Numbered from the stretch's first letter, positions 43,740 to 56,142 are shown. The stretch is 64,000 nucleotides of DNA from Bimastos eiseni (GCA_959347315.1 OY365820.1:1824014-1888013), one strand, 5' to 3'. Notes: a model not told the origin generated them from the sequence alone. Numbers and translations are program-made.

Positions 43740-45070
43740 GGACCCAATGTTCTTGGACCTTAACAACCTCATATTTCTATACGCGGTGACAGTCTTGAAT
43801 GAGAAGCGGCGGTGGTTGTTGCAGTTTAAGCGACACTGTGTGATAACAAGGATCATTGACATCGTCCTCCTCTGCTTTATCCAGGCTTTAGACTGGCACT
43901 GCTGGACTGCAAGCAGTTCGGGATTTGAATGAGAAGTTGTTATACTACCCTAACACCTTAAACAGTAAAATGATATTTCGGCTTAAACTTATAGGGCTCA
44001 GTACGACCTTAAACCAGGTGTACAATATTATTTGAGCAGTTTTCGTAGCCTAGCATGTATCTGCCTGCCTATCTCTCTGTCTGTCTGTCTGTCTATCTGC
44101 GTGTCTCTCTGTATGCGTTTGCCACTTTGTGTGCGCCTGTGTTTGTCTGTGGGCTTCTCTATGTTTCATCGCTTTTCTCTCCTTCAATATGTCTGTCTGA
44201 CCGGATACAGGTCTGTCTTTCTAACAGCAAGACTGCCTATCGTCCTTACTGCTGGTCTGCTTGCTTGTCTGTCCTTCTTGAAGGCGGGTGAATCTATATA
44301 TCTGTCTATTTGATGTTCTGGCTGTTCGTCTGCCTACCAGTCTATAATGTGTCTAAAAGTCTCTTCACTGTGTCTTCTCTGGACCAGCCATCAGCCATTC
44401 TTTTCCAATTCGACGCCCAGTTGTTTAGTTTCTCACAGGCCTTTGTTTATAAACGAATGCTTACGTAGACACACTGGCGGAACAGAAACCCTGATAAATT
44501 CCGGGGTCGGAAATAGCCACCTTGATCTAGAAGAATGAATTTTTAATTAGTTAAAACAAAGGTAGGGTCTCTTGGAAGGCAGAAGATGTCGCTCAACAGT
44601 GAACACAACCAGGGATTCGAAGCCCTGCTTAGACACCATTAATTCGTGTTAATCGACCTTATATTTTTTTTGCAACTTGGAGCACATTTAGCTCAATCCT
44701 ATAATCCTAAAGAGCCAGTACTGTATTATTTAGTAATTTTGCAATTTGTTGCATAAATTTTATAAAGCGCTGCGCAAAAACAACGGCCCTCCCTATCCAA
44801 ATCGGCGTCTAGGTGGTAAATAAAACGGTCATCAAGCGTCCCCAAAATCATCAAATGAAAGAACTAGCAGCTTCACCCGAACTGGAGAGACCCACATAAG
44901 CAAGGCTCCTGGTTGAATGAAACTGACACAAAAATATGCTAACTGCCTGAGCTATGTAAAGGTTAATCATGATATACGTAGGCCCTATGGTTTGAATGCG
45001 AATGTATAGCGTATAATTTTGTATAATTGCTAATGTGCGATGTTTGAAATGACGTCACATGTCATTTAAC
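43740..45070. repeat. Segmental duplication C2
   Basis: Partner of 39720-40650 about 4.0 kb away in the same orientation. It is longer by an inserted stretch at about 44580-44990 that contains a TATAAAGCGCTGCGC SINE-like piece. Confidence 0.75.
43815..43920 (-). repeat. R1 repeat
   Basis: It contains TTGCAGTTTAAGCGACACTG and CAGGCTTTAGACTGGCACTG. It is the paralogue of 39793-39895. Confidence 0.7.
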
Positions 45071-45226
45071 AGCAAACAAATCACCAACTGATAGAGCAAA
45101 AATCAAAGGAACGACGTCACTTTGACGTCACTGTTATCGCAACCGAATGATTCTGGTAAACACTAATATTACAATATAAAGGATTGCTACGTTAGTTGCT
45201 TAATTTACTAAAGAAAGAAATAGATT

Positions 45227-45238
45227 ATCATCATCATT

Positions 45239-45274
<36 letters not shown>

Positions 45275-45275
45275 G

Positions 45276-45312
<37 letters not shown>

Positions 45313-45315
45313 TAC

Positions 45316-45412
<97 letters not shown>
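45227..45412. repeat. Compound (CAT)n-(TAT)n microsatellite
   Basis: About 27 CAT/ATC units run directly into about 35 ATT units, with a sharp switch near 45311. Confidence 0.95.
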
Positions 45413-45656
45413 CAATTTTTGCCAGATGTAGAAATGTTCTCTCAGGCTCGATGAAACTAAAGCTAAAAATTGCGTTAACGATTCTCGCCCCCAGCTTAAC
45501 AGCGCGTTGGGGACGATAACATTTTATTTTGATTATTATTATAATTTTATTTTGTATATCATTATAATTACTATTATAATTATTATGAAGCTTGGCTTAA
45601 ACAACTTCAACTATTATATTTCAATGAAACTGCAGTGTAATTGGTGCGTGCTACTT

Positions 45657-45698
45657 ACACACCTTTAAATTGTGTCTTTCCATGGCTATATAAATTTA
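45657..45698 (-). repeat. R4 motif unit
   Basis: On the minus strand TATATA precedes AAAGGTGTGT by 26 bp. The spacer resembles that at 1322-1360 (GGAAAGAnACnATTT). Confidence 0.5.
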
Positions 45699-45895
45699 AC
45701 AGTTTAGTATAATTACCCGGTACACCATCAAGCAATTAGACCGGCGAAACTTTGAAGCAATTGCCACTGCATCCGTAATGATGCTGTTAAAGCCCGCTGT
45801 GACGGTGTTAAGGTGTCACCGATTGATTAAAGACGGTAATAGTGAAGAAACCTTGATCAAGTCCTACGCTGACAATCGCTCGGTTCCCTGCCTAC

Positions 45896-46005
45896 GTTGG
45901 TTTCAGTTTAACGACACCGTGTCGGTCCGTGTGAAAACAACAATCATTAGCGTCGCCCTCCTCCTTTATCCAGACTTGAGACTGGCACTGCTAGACAGTA
46001 AGCAT
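45896..46005 (-). repeat. R1 repeat
   Basis: It contains TTTCAGTTTAACGACACCG, ATTAGCGTCGCCCTCCTCC and CAGACTTGAGACTGGCACTG. Confidence 0.7.
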
Positions 46006-46139
46006 TGGAGGAGTTTTGTCCCTAGGGTCCACTCTGACTCTTCTTACACTCGCTGTCCTTCTAGCCGTGCTGTGGTCGAGAGTGCTCCTGAGTAGTGAAT
46101 TTGGGGCGCTATGTAAATCTTTGTAACGAATGAATATTT

Positions 46140-46980
46140 GTATTATTCATAGATAATGCATTCTTACTCTACTCCATCATAGTTTTAGCGCATTTTATAC
46201 TTACAGAACTCCGAACTGTCTTTTAGTTTGCTCATTTGACACGTGGATTTGACCTTATGACTCCAGAAAGTCGAACTTGCTCCTCTTTAACTCTCTTCCA
46301 CAGCTCAAACCCCAATTAATCAATCGATCAATTCTCAGCCTCCCTCTGACCGGTTTGACGCAGCACTTTAGGCTCAAACTCGTTTTACGCAGCGCCACGC
46401 AACATAAGAAAACCGACAACGTAACCAAACTGACTTCCAGACAGATCTGCAAGACAAATCGCTAACCAGAATTCCCAACCCGACTCGCCAAAATATTGGC
46501 TCCTCGCCGTATAAACTCGCTACAAGAACTCGCCTAAAACAGACTGGCAAAAATCGACTACGGAAACGTATCCTGAAATCCTAATCGCCTCGAAATAAAT
46601 TCATCCACATTGCACACATAATCACTATTGAAAAAACATCCTGGCTACGCATAAAAACTGATCATTGAAGCCCGCTCGGATTTCAAAGCGTACTCGAGAC
46701 ACTTTTCGTACGCACCCAGTGGCCGAGTAATAGAACTTAAAAGCCCGGCTTGAAACTAGACTTTTGTGCGCACCCGGTCGGCCTAGTAATAGACGTTCCG
46801 TTGCTGGTAGCAATGGAACAGGTCTGAATCACCCATAGTAAACAATTGGTAGTAAGCTACTGGCTTTATCCAAGATTGCGCTTACAATCGCTCAGTTAGA
46901 CTTAGGCTTATAGAGCGCGCGTTTTAGCGGGATGTGATATACGCTATTCACAACATAATTTATGGGTGTACGTATTAATA
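46140..46980. other. Unassigned stretch
   Basis: More balanced base composition than the surroundings, but no convincing coding frame or known repeat. Confidence 0.4.
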
Positions 46981-47040
46981 TATATATATATATGCATCCC
47001 TGAAAACAGTATCATATATATGTATATATAATATAATAAC

Positions 47041-47230
47041 TGATCGACTGACTGACTCATTGATTGACTCGCTGACTGACTGACTGACTCATTGATTGAC
47101 TCGCTGACTGACTGACTGACTCATTGATTGACTCGCTGACTGACTGACTGACTCATTGATTGACTCGCTGACTGACTGACTGACTCATTGATTGACTCGC
47201 TGACTGACTGACTGATTGATTGATTGACTG
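47041..47230. repeat. 32-bp minisatellite
   Basis: About five copies of a unit made of four CTGA/ACTG steps, ACTCATTGATTG and ACTCG. Confidence 0.9.
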
Positions 47231-47859
47231 ACGGATTGATTGATTGATTGATTGCTAGACGTGTGTAGGTGTATAGGTGTTTCTGCGTGATGATTTCACT
47301 GACATATGTATTTTCAAACGGGTCCAGATATTTAAAGTGCTCAAAATAGGCCTAATATTACATACTGAATAGACTGCTTACACAATATTATAAAATATTA
47401 TGACTATACATATGAATGCATATCTTACTGAATAATATGCAGACACGACCTGATTCACGTCTGTGTGACCTTAAGAAAAGGTTATTCTTTGCGGCATTCA
47501 GCTATGCCCGAGAAAATAACCTATAGATAAGCAAATGTGTTTTAATGCTTTGCGAGCGATTCCCCGCTGGTTCGCGGGGCTACTTAAATATCCAGACGCC
47601 CCATAAAATTATTTATCCGCTAGTGCGGTACCGTTTGATATGCCCTCCACAAACGGCGTAGTTTCTCACTCCAGTAGTCCATTAACACAACACCACCCAA
47701 ACACATTCGCCTAAATTCTCACATCAATGCAATCCTACCCAACAACTCACCACTACATCAGTATTTGCCCTATGCACCGACCACCATTCCATCCTACCCA
47801 ACGTCACCACGACCCCGTATCGACCACCGGAACGGTGGAGGGAACCTCCTTCCCCACTT

Positions 47860-48060
47860 GTATTGTATTGCATTATATTGATTTGTATCATATTGTGTTG
47901 TATTGTTTTATTGTATTGTATTGTTTTATTGTAATGTATTGTTTTATTGTATTGTATTGTTTTATTGTAATGTATTGTTTTATTGTATTGTATCGTTGTG
48001 TATTATATTGTATTGTTGTGTATTGTATTGTGTTGTATTGTATTGTTTTGTATCGCATTT
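47860..48060. repeat. TGTAT/TGTTTTAT minisatellite
   Basis: TGTATTGTTTTATTG and TGTAATG variants. Confidence 0.9.
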
Positions 48061-48149
48061 GCACTATAAGAGGTTCTACCTTGAGCTTCCGTCGTCTTTC
48101 CATCTCTTTTCCTCTCCTTGTTTCTTGTCCCTTGGCTTCTGCTAAACTA

Positions 48150-48325
48150 CGTCGTTTCTGACTCTGCAATTTGGAATTGGGTCCCTGTGGCACCCTACCT
48201 AATGCCTAAGGTCTTTGAGGTCATGTTCAATTTAAGCCTAAAATCGTTTTCAGCCGGAGTTAAGTCGGGATCGCTCCCTTGCATATAAACCTGCTACGGC
48301 GCTATATAAATCTCCGAGACTGAAT
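48150..48325 (+). mobile_element. L2-like tail
   Basis: It contains GAGTTAAGTCGGGATCGCTC and GCTACGGCGCTATATAAATC, a common end of L2-type LINEs and of SINEs that borrow that tail. A similar GGGGCGCTATGTAAATC occurs at 46106-46122. Confidence 0.5.
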
Positions 48326-48425
48326 TAACCTCGACATAAGCAAAACGAGAAACTTTCGCAAAATCTGATAAGAAGTCTCAAATGTGCATGCGTCAACCCG
48401 AATGTTGGAACTGCCATGCGCAGCT

Positions 48426-48530
48426 AGCAGTAGTTGCAGTTTAACGACACTGTGTGATATAATAAAGATCATTAGTGACGCCCTCCTCCTTTATCCAGGC
48501 TTGGGACTGGCACTGCCTGAGTGATAACAG
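48426..48530 (-). repeat. R1 repeat, close to consensus
   Basis: It contains TTGCAGTTTAACGACACTG, GACGCCCTCCTCCTTTATC and CAGGCTTGGGACTGGCACTG. Confidence 0.75.
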
Positions 48531-48831
48531 TAGCGGAATTCCATGCCAGCCGCAGCAACTAGGCCTCTTTATTGTCCTCCCTCTTTCCACCATTCACTTC
48601 CTCCCATCGTTCGCCGGGCACTTGACTCCGAACAATAAAAGGGTCGTTAACCCTCCTTGCTGCTCTCAACAGCAGCTATGGGCTGCTAACAGCTGGCACC
48701 CTGTTGTCTATGATATCCATAACTGAACTATTTTAACGCGTTGATGCTAACTATGGTATACACTCTAAGGTGTTCTAACATGCTGGTTAACAATCCATTA
48801 GCAGCTGTAAGCTGTCACGAATGTACACTAA

Positions 48832-49030
48832 TGTAAACTACATTACACTATTTTAAACCGCATTACACTATTGTAAACTGTATTACACTATTGTAAACTG
48901 TATTACACTATTGTAAACTGTATTAGAAAACTATTGCAAAATGTGTTACACTGTTTGGAACTGTATTACACTATTGTAAACAATATTACACTATTGTAAA
49001 CTGTAGCACTATAATGTGGACTATAGTACC
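48832..49030. repeat. 20-bp minisatellite
   Basis: ACACTATTGTAAACTGTATT in about eight increasingly diverged copies. The decay continues to about 49260 (ATATCTTAATGTGAACTG-like). Confidence 0.85.
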
Positions 49031-49412
49031 CTAATGTAAACAATTGTGGGCCTACACTGTAGTACAATCATATAAACTTTGATATCCATTGCGACCTGTA
49101 TATAGTTCATCCTAATGTTAATTTTAGCATTAGCATGTTAATGTTGATGCAAGCTGTGACATTCCATGTGAGATGCAGTAGCCATATCTCAATGTGAACT
49201 GCAATATCTTAATATTATTTGTAATATCCTAGTGATACTTAGTGTCTTAACTTATAAATTCTGGTCCTTACTTGTAGCAGCCTATTGTAAATTGTATTGT
49301 CACAGTGTAGATTCTAACCAATTTGTTACATCTGGCAGAAATGTGCTTGAAATAGTTCGTGTATTGCCTTTGATTTACATTTTCAAGTATCTCAAAGTTC
49401 CATTGAGTAATA

Positions 49413-49520
49413 GTAATTTTCAGTTTAACGACACTGTGTGATAACAAAGACCATTAGCGTCGCCCTCCTCCTTTATTAAGACTTGGGACTGGTACTGTCA
49501 GAGTTCGAACAGTGTGGGAC
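49413..49520 (-). repeat. R1 repeat, close to consensus
   Basis: The end (49421-49461) aligns without gaps to the LINE tail at 19831-19871, with 29 of 41 positions identical by hand count. Confidence 0.75.
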
Positions 49521-50116
49521 TTCGTCATTGAGTATATTAGGGTCTACGTCGGCATAATATATTTCACAGAGGATTGCCACGATGATTGCGTCATTGAATG
49601 AAACTTTCATTATTCAATTATGACGTCACCTATTACCGGATTGAATGCTTTATGGGGAGCATAATTGACTGAGCAGTTTAGCGGCATAAAACAATGATAT
49701 CGCCATCGCTTAGAGATTATTTTTCTGGTTATATTATTAGCAGCAAATCTTCGGCTTTATTCTTACGTCTGCAACCTATATCGCCCGTCAATAGGAATTG
49801 TTCAGACCGCGGAAGCGATCCGCGCTTGCAATAAAACAACAACACTGTCAGTCTGCTGTAAGTCGGTATTAATTTGTGTTAGTGTCTGTGCGTCTGTCTA
49901 TTTGTCTGCCTGTCTGTACGTCTGTAGACCTGCCTTGTCTGCGATATTCTGAGTCCACGATTGTGGGATATGAAGGTCAGATTGGTGGAAGGGCGACCGC
50001 TGACATTTAACACGTTTCCGTTTGGAAGGTATTTCAGATGCCCTGAAACTGCTGAAGGTTGAGGTAATACTTGCGGGAACAGCTGAATCCACTGAAGGGA
50101 GACACTAATGCAAGCG

Positions 50117-50880
50117 TATGTATGTATGTATGTATGTATGTATGTATGTATGTATGTATGTATGTATGTATGTATGTATGTATGTATTTATGTATGTATG
50201 TATGTATGTATGTATGTATGTATGTATGTATGTATGTATGTATGTATGTATGTATGTATGTATGTATGTATGTATTTATGTATGTATGTATGTATGTATG
50301 TATGTATGTATGTATGTATGTATGTATGTATGTATGTATTTATGTATGTATGTATGTATGTATGTATGTATGTATGTATTTATGTATGCATGTATGTATG
50401 TATGTATTTATGTATGTATGTATGTATGTATGTATGTATGTATGTATGTATGTATTTATGTATGTATGTATGTATGTATGTATGTATGTATGTATGTATG
50501 TATTTATGTATGTATGTATGTATGTATGCATGTATGCATGTATGTATGTATGTATGTATGTATGTATGTATGTATGTATGTATGTATGTATGTATGTATG
50601 TATGTATGTATGTATGTATGTATGTATGTATGTATGTATGTATGTATGTATGTATGTATGTATGTATTTATGTATGTATGTATGTATGTATGTATGTATG
50701 TATGTATGTATGTATGTATGTATGTATGTATGTATGTATGTATGAATGTATGAATGTATGTATGTATGTATGTATGTATGTATGTATGTATGTATGTATG
50801 TATGTATGTATGTATGTATGTATGTATTTATGTATGTATGTATGTATGTATGTATTTATGTATGAATGCATGTATGTATG
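50117..50880. repeat. (TATG)n microsatellite, 764 bp
   Basis: GTATGTATG with scattered TTTATG and GCATG variants. Because 4 bp is not a multiple of 3, all plus frames read YVCM repeats without stops. These open frames are artefacts. Confidence 0.97.
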
Positions 50881-50959
50881 ATCTACCATTTCGTACACAA
50901 AACACTATCCATTGCTTTACTGAGATTCTCGAAGTTCATAAATAAAATCTAAGTTTAAG

Positions 50960-51145
50960 TCTCTGCCTTCTCAGTTTTTGGCGCTCCATCTGGAACAAGC
51001 TCCCATTAGAGATGTGGTTATTGCTAATGAGTAATCCGCCTTGTTTTATGAGTTGATCAAGACTGGTTTTTATCACCGTCGTTGGGTTATGAGCGCCTCC
51101 TGAGCAAGCTTCTTGAAGGGGTGATATGTAAATGTTAAAATGCAC
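50960..51145 (+). mobile_element. L2-like LINE 3' end relic
   Basis: The fragment translates in part as SIWNKLPLEM, the usual W-(N/K)-LP motif near the end of L2/CR1 frames. It is followed by GAGCAAGCTTCTTGAAGGGG and TGATATGTAAATG, a typical L2 tail. Confidence 0.55.
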
Positions 51146-51407
51146 GAATGAGGACTATGAGGTTCGTGGATTCGAAGCCCGATTGCCCCATATTCGTCGA
51201 CTCTTCCGTCCATTCGTTAGGTGGTGTTGACAAAACGAGCAATTGTACAGATTTTCGCCTTGCAGTTAAATTCGAAACCATGTAAATTTGTCTTCATCTG
51301 TTCCTTCTGTTTTATGTTATCTGGCTGCGGTTTGTAAGTGTTAATTGAATTTACAAAAATAAATTATTTATGTTATTTTACTAAGCTAAGATGATGATGA
51401 TGTAATG

Positions 51408-51516
51408 TTAGTTTTAATTTAACGACACTGTGTGATAACTAGGATCATTAGCGTCGCCTTCCTCCTTTATCCAGGCTTGGGTCTGGCACTGCCAGGGTGC
51501 GAACAGCACTGGAGTT
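51408..51516 (-). repeat. R1 repeat
   Basis: It contains AATTTAACGACACTGTGTG, ATTAGCGTCGCCTTCCTCC and GCTTGGGTCTGGCACTGCC. Confidence 0.75.
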
Positions 51517-51704
51517 AAGCTTATAAGGAAGTAGTTGGCATCCTTTAATAATTTCTTATTGGTGCAGTAGTTAACGACCAGTTCCCTAGGTGTCAACACT
51601 GTATGATGGAGCAAGTGGTCTGACAGCATTCAAGAATTCGCTTGGTGTCGCCCCTATAACTACAACGTTGTCGTGATCGTAAGTCTAGGATTTCTAGTGC
51701 GTTG

Positions 51705-51712
51705 CTCTAGAC
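51705..51712. repeat. hAT target-site duplication, left copy
   Basis: CTCTAGAC, identical to 54367-54374. Confidence 0.9.
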
Positions 51713-54366
51713 CAGGGATGGCGAACCTATGGCACGCGTGCCCAACTTGGCACGCGGGACGATTTTGCTTGGCACGCCACATCATAATATATTAAACACA
51801 CAAAAATCTAAAAAAGGAATATTTTGTTTTTTTTCGACTTTTGAATTTTTTTCTTTTTATCCCAATGTAATTTTTAAAATGATAGAGACTCACCTCATAT
51901 TTTCAATAACACTATTGTGCAAACACCAAGTAAGATGAGCATTAACCGAGCAAAATCGCTAACGCGCCTATCACAGCTTGATTTTGATAAAATGACGTAT
52001 TTAGTGACGTTATTAGCAGATAATTTTGAGATTAAAAAATAAACAATGATAATATAATATAAAATTAAATAATAATAATTGTGACTATCTGATAAGTATT
52101 ATTTCAATTTACTTTGTTTAAATAAAAAAAGTTGGTGTCACGAACAGAAATAATGTCTTGTTCAAAATTTAAAAAAACAGAAACTTGATAGCGAAGGTAG
52201 TGGCAGGGACTTCCAGGAATGGTGGTCTGCTCGATACGGGGTCATAGACGTAAAAGGCAAAGATCTGTGTGTCCTGTGCTCGGAAAGTGTTGTTTGTCGG
52301 ACATCATCAGTCAAACGTCATTATGAAACAAAACATGAATGGCTTCTTGAAAAAAGCGAAGCTGAGCAGCAAGAATACATTGCAAGAGAATTAAAACACA
52401 AAAAGATGCAATCAAACAATTTTGTCAAGTTCACACAAAGTTCATCTAATCTTGTAGCTGCTAGTTTTGATATATCTAAAATTATTGCTAAGCATAGCAA
52501 ACCGTTAAGTGATGGTGATTATATAAAAGAATCATGGCTAGAATGTGCGCCATCCCTGTTCGATGATTTCTCAAATAAAGATAAAATTATTCAACGCATC
52601 AAAGATATGCCGATCAGTCGAAATACTGTTAAAGAAAGAATCATGAAATTGGAAAGTAATGTTGAAGATCAATTAAAAACTGATTTATCAATATGCCACA
52701 CATTTTCAATTTGCTTGGATGAGAGTACAGATGTGACGTCTTCCGCTAGATTAGCTATTATTGCTCGATATCCAAGAGGTGACGAAATACGAGAGGAGCT
52801 CATTGCGCTTGCAAATCTTCCTGGAACAACTACTGGAATGGACATATGTAAGTGTGTAGTCAAGGAACTTTCTGATAAAAACATTGATTTAAAGAAAATT
52901 GTATCTGTTACAACTGATGGTGCTCCCAGTATGACAGGTAAAGATGCTGGTTTTATAAATTTGTTTACTAAAGAAGTTGGACATTCATTGCTGGGATTTC
53001 ACTGCATTGTCCACCAAGAAGCGTTGTGTGCAAAAACAGGTTTAAAAGAACTTGAAGAAGTAATGAAAGTTGTTACAAAAGTTGTAAACTTTATTGCAGC
53101 ACGTGCCTTAAATAACAGACAACTTCAGTCATTATTGAAAGAAGTTGAATCGGTTTACTCTGGTTTGCTGATGTATAATAGCGTCAGGTGGCTAAGACGT
53201 GGACGTGTGCTTGAACGTTTTGTGGAATGTGTTGACGAAATTAGATAGTTTCTCGATAGCAATAAACAACAATTCACAGAGCTCACAAATGTTGACTGGT
53301 TGAGTAGATTAATGTTTTTTACGGATTTGTCTTTACATCTGAATGAAGTTAATGTTAAGCGGCAAGGTGCAGGAAAAACGGTTGATATAATGTTTGATAT
53401 TATAAAAGCCTTTGAAGGTAAACTTAAAATATTTAAGCGCGATGTTGAAAAGAATGAATTTAAATATTTCAAATACACAAAATTACATTTTAGTAATTTG
53501 GAGATTCATGAGAAAGTTGATTTTGACAGACATCGACAATTTTTTTTTGAAATCTTGGATGCTACAGTTAATCAATTTTCATCACGATTTGTACAATTCA
53601 GATCTTTTGAAGAAACTATCAAATTTTGGAAATATCCAGACACAATTATTTTTGAAAATCTAAATTTGGAAATTTTCAATTGGATGGATTTAAATGATTT
53701 TGAAATGCAATTGGTCGAGTTTCAATCCAGCTCGATTTGGAAACAGAAATTTGTTGAATTACGAATTCAGTTAGAAGAAATTGAACAAGATCGACTCAGA
53801 GAAATATCAAAGCTTTCAGCAGAAAATGAAGTTCTCAAAGTGTGGAACAGTATGCCAAATACTTATCAGGATTTAAAAAATGTTGCATGGTCAATTCTCT
53901 CTATTTTTTCATTAAGTTATTCTTGCGAGAGTTTGTACTCTACAATGAATTTGATTAAATCTGATATTCGCAATAGATTGACTGATGAAATGAGTGCGGC
54001 GTGCATTTCTTTGAAGAACACAAACTATGATCCGGATATCAAACAATTGGCATCTAATGTACAACAACAGAAATCTCATTAGGGTTCAATGACTACCGAG
54101 TCATGATTCATCTCACAATGTTGATTTTATAGTTAAATATTATGTCAAACAATACTTAACATGAAATGTAGTCTTTTATTTTAGTTAATTAATAATACAA
54201 TTAAACTGAAAACAAAAAATAATTGCTTTAAAAATCTTGCTCCCTAGTTTACTTGTAGTGGCCCTGCTTCTCTGGTGCTGCTGGCGACTTTTGGCACGCG
54301 AAATGTTTTGAAATTCTAAACAATAGATTAATTGGCACTCGACTCTCAAAAGGTTCGCCATCCCTG
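51713..54366 (+). mobile_element. hAT DNA transposon, complete ends
   Basis: The 2654-bp element starts CAGGGATGGCGAACCT and ends in its reverse complement AGGTTCGCCATCCCTG. The 8-bp target duplication CTCTAGAC lies at 51705-51712 and 54367-54374. Both features are diagnostic of hAT elements. Inside is one transposase frame with a BED-type zinc finger and a C-terminal dimerisation block. The exact target duplication indicates recent insertion. Confidence 0.95.
52153..54082 (+). pseudogene. hAT transposase, one frameshift and one in-frame stop
   Basis: ATG at 52153 begins MSCSKFKK. A frame change in the A-run near 52171 leads into a BED-like finger, LCVLCSESVVCRTS then SVKRHYETKH (C-x2-C, H-x4-H). 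The core continues through CLDESTDVTSSARLAIIARY (first catalytic aspartate region), VTTDGAPSMTGKDAGF and FHCIVHQEALC. TAG at 53246-53248 interrupts the frame after FVECVDEIR, and reading resumes in the same frame. The C-terminus has SYSCESLYSTMNLIKSDIRN then RLTDEMSAACISLK, the hAT dimerisation motif. Length and domain order resemble ZBED5/GTF2IRD2-type domesticated proteins. With two lesions it is probably non-functional. Confidence 0.88.
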
Positions 54367-54374
54367 CTCTAGAC
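54367..54374. repeat. hAT target-site duplication, right copy
   Basis: CTCTAGAC, directly after the right terminal repeat. Confidence 0.9.
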
Positions 54375-54699
54375 TAAAGCTCAGGGTCTCAGCTTATTCA
54401 CCAGGGCTGCGTCAAATCAAAAAGATAGGACGATGGTTATTCTATCTGCCTTTAGCCTTCGCTTTTACTGAGGGACTGTGGATACTATGGTTTCCGAAAC
54501 CTCGATTAATATTGGCGCTATAATATCTGGACATTTTTGTGATCATGATTTCTATTAATCTGACGTCAGACCAGATCAGCGTCATCTGGTGAATTTAATG
54601 GAAATCGTGGATCTTAACGAGCGCAAGTGAGAGTACTTGTCAAAAGACGTCGCGTGAAGAACATGATCCGGTAGGTGGAATTTCAGAGAGCGAGAGACA

Positions 54700-54890
54700 A
54701 AGGCTGTGCGTGAGCGTTTGTTTGTGTGTGTGTGTGTGCGTGCGTGTGCTTGTGCTCGTGCTTTTGCGTGAACGTGTGCTTGTGTGTGTGTGTGCGTGCG
54801 TGTGCGCGCGCGCGCGAGAATGAGTGAGTGAGCGAGCGAGTGAGTGAGCGAGTGAGTGAGCAAATCAGTCAGTCAGTCAGTAAGACGAAC
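54700..54890. repeat. (GT)n and (GAGT)n low complexity
   Basis: TGTGTGTGCGTGCG, CGCGCGCGCG and GAGTGAGTGAGCGAG runs. Confidence 0.9.
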
Positions 54891-54999
54891 AGAGAAGATA
54901 TTAGTGGCAATGGTTTAGTTTATAGAAAACTTAGCGAACTACGATTTCGTTTAACATGGGACTTAAGTATTTGAATTGAGGGCTGGCTGGCTGAACAAG

Positions 55000-55200
55000 T
55001 GGAAGCGTTTTTGAACGGAGTATGCGAGGAACATAGACAATTAAACATCCAATCTTTTGAACATTCGTATTTTTGAAAACATGCACGTTCAATCGTTTGA
55101 ACATATGATCGCGGCAAAACTTGAACCGTTTTTCAATTGACAATTGAACGCTCGAACGAGTGTCTGAACACGTAAACTGTTTGAACATTGTACACGTAAC
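55000..55200. repeat. Degenerate TTTGAAC repeat
   Basis: TTTGAAC or TTGAACG recurs roughly every 17-30 bp on the plus strand (TTTTGAACGG, TTTTGAACATTC, GTTTGAACATATG, CTTGAACCG, TTGAACGCTCG, TTTGAACATTG). Confidence 0.55.
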
Positions 55201-55970
55201 GTAACTATTATTGCGAATGCGCTGCACTAAAAACAAACGTGATGCTTTCGTGAAGCACGTGACTCAAAAGACATGCGCAGTAACACATCAAAAGCATGGA
55301 AGTGACGCACGTCTGAGTCATACAATATATCGAAAGAGTCTTCTATCTAGCAATTAATTATAGAGATTGGTCAAAATTGACAGTAGTCTGTGACTGGCCA
55401 GATTTCACTGAAGCCATATAAAGACTTGCGTCGAAGCTATTGATTTATCATCTAATTTAGGACGAATATTGGTATTAATATTAATATTCTGGACGAATAT
55501 TAATTACGTACGAATTTTCTTTTGTCGATTACATAATTGACGCTTCTGTTTAACTATCGTAATACAAATTGAACTGAAATAACTATCAGTCATCATGTGA
55601 AAGCTTTTAAATTTTCAATCAAATGAATAAATTATTGCAAACGGATTGCTATTCAAACAGCCGAATGATCGTTTATAATCTAAGGCTTAACCACTCGTAC
55701 AAGTTTTCCACGCTTATCTTCCCAATTCTCAATCAAATAAAATTATACATGTGATAAGACATACATGAAGCTCCCTGTAGCGGTGCATATTTAGAGTCTC
55801 ACAAAACAGAATCACCCTTGAATTAATGAACTGTATGTGGAGTAGTTTCAAGCAATTGTGTCTTTTTACGAAGAGCATGCGTGCAAAAACTTGTTCCAAT
55901 GTATATTGTGCCACAAAAGGTCATGAAATAGCGATCGAACAAAGTCCTTACTGGAAATCCATAGCGCAGT
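55200..55970. other. Unassigned stretch
   Basis: No gene or repeat recognised. Confidence 0.4.
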
Positions 55971-55999
55971 TGAGAAGCTCACGTCGTTAATTTCTTCCC

Positions 56000-56142
56000 C
56001 TATTAGACTCACATCGGTCTTACATTGTACATGGGTCTAGCATTGATACCACATTGGTTCCATATGGGTCTAACTTAGTTCTGACACTGAAACCACATTG
56101 GTCCCAAGCCGGTCACCCACGGGTCTAACATCGGTCCCACGT
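56000..56142. repeat. Degenerate GGGTCTAACAT / GGTCCCACA repeat
   Basis: GGGTCTAAC, ACATTGGT(T/C)CCA and CATCGGTC blocks alternate irregularly. Confidence 0.65.

Noticed and set aside
50071..50945. Several long plus-strand open frames of 190-257 codons
   Set aside because: They are (TATG)n read in three frames (YVCM repeats), so they are stop-free by arithmetic and not genes.
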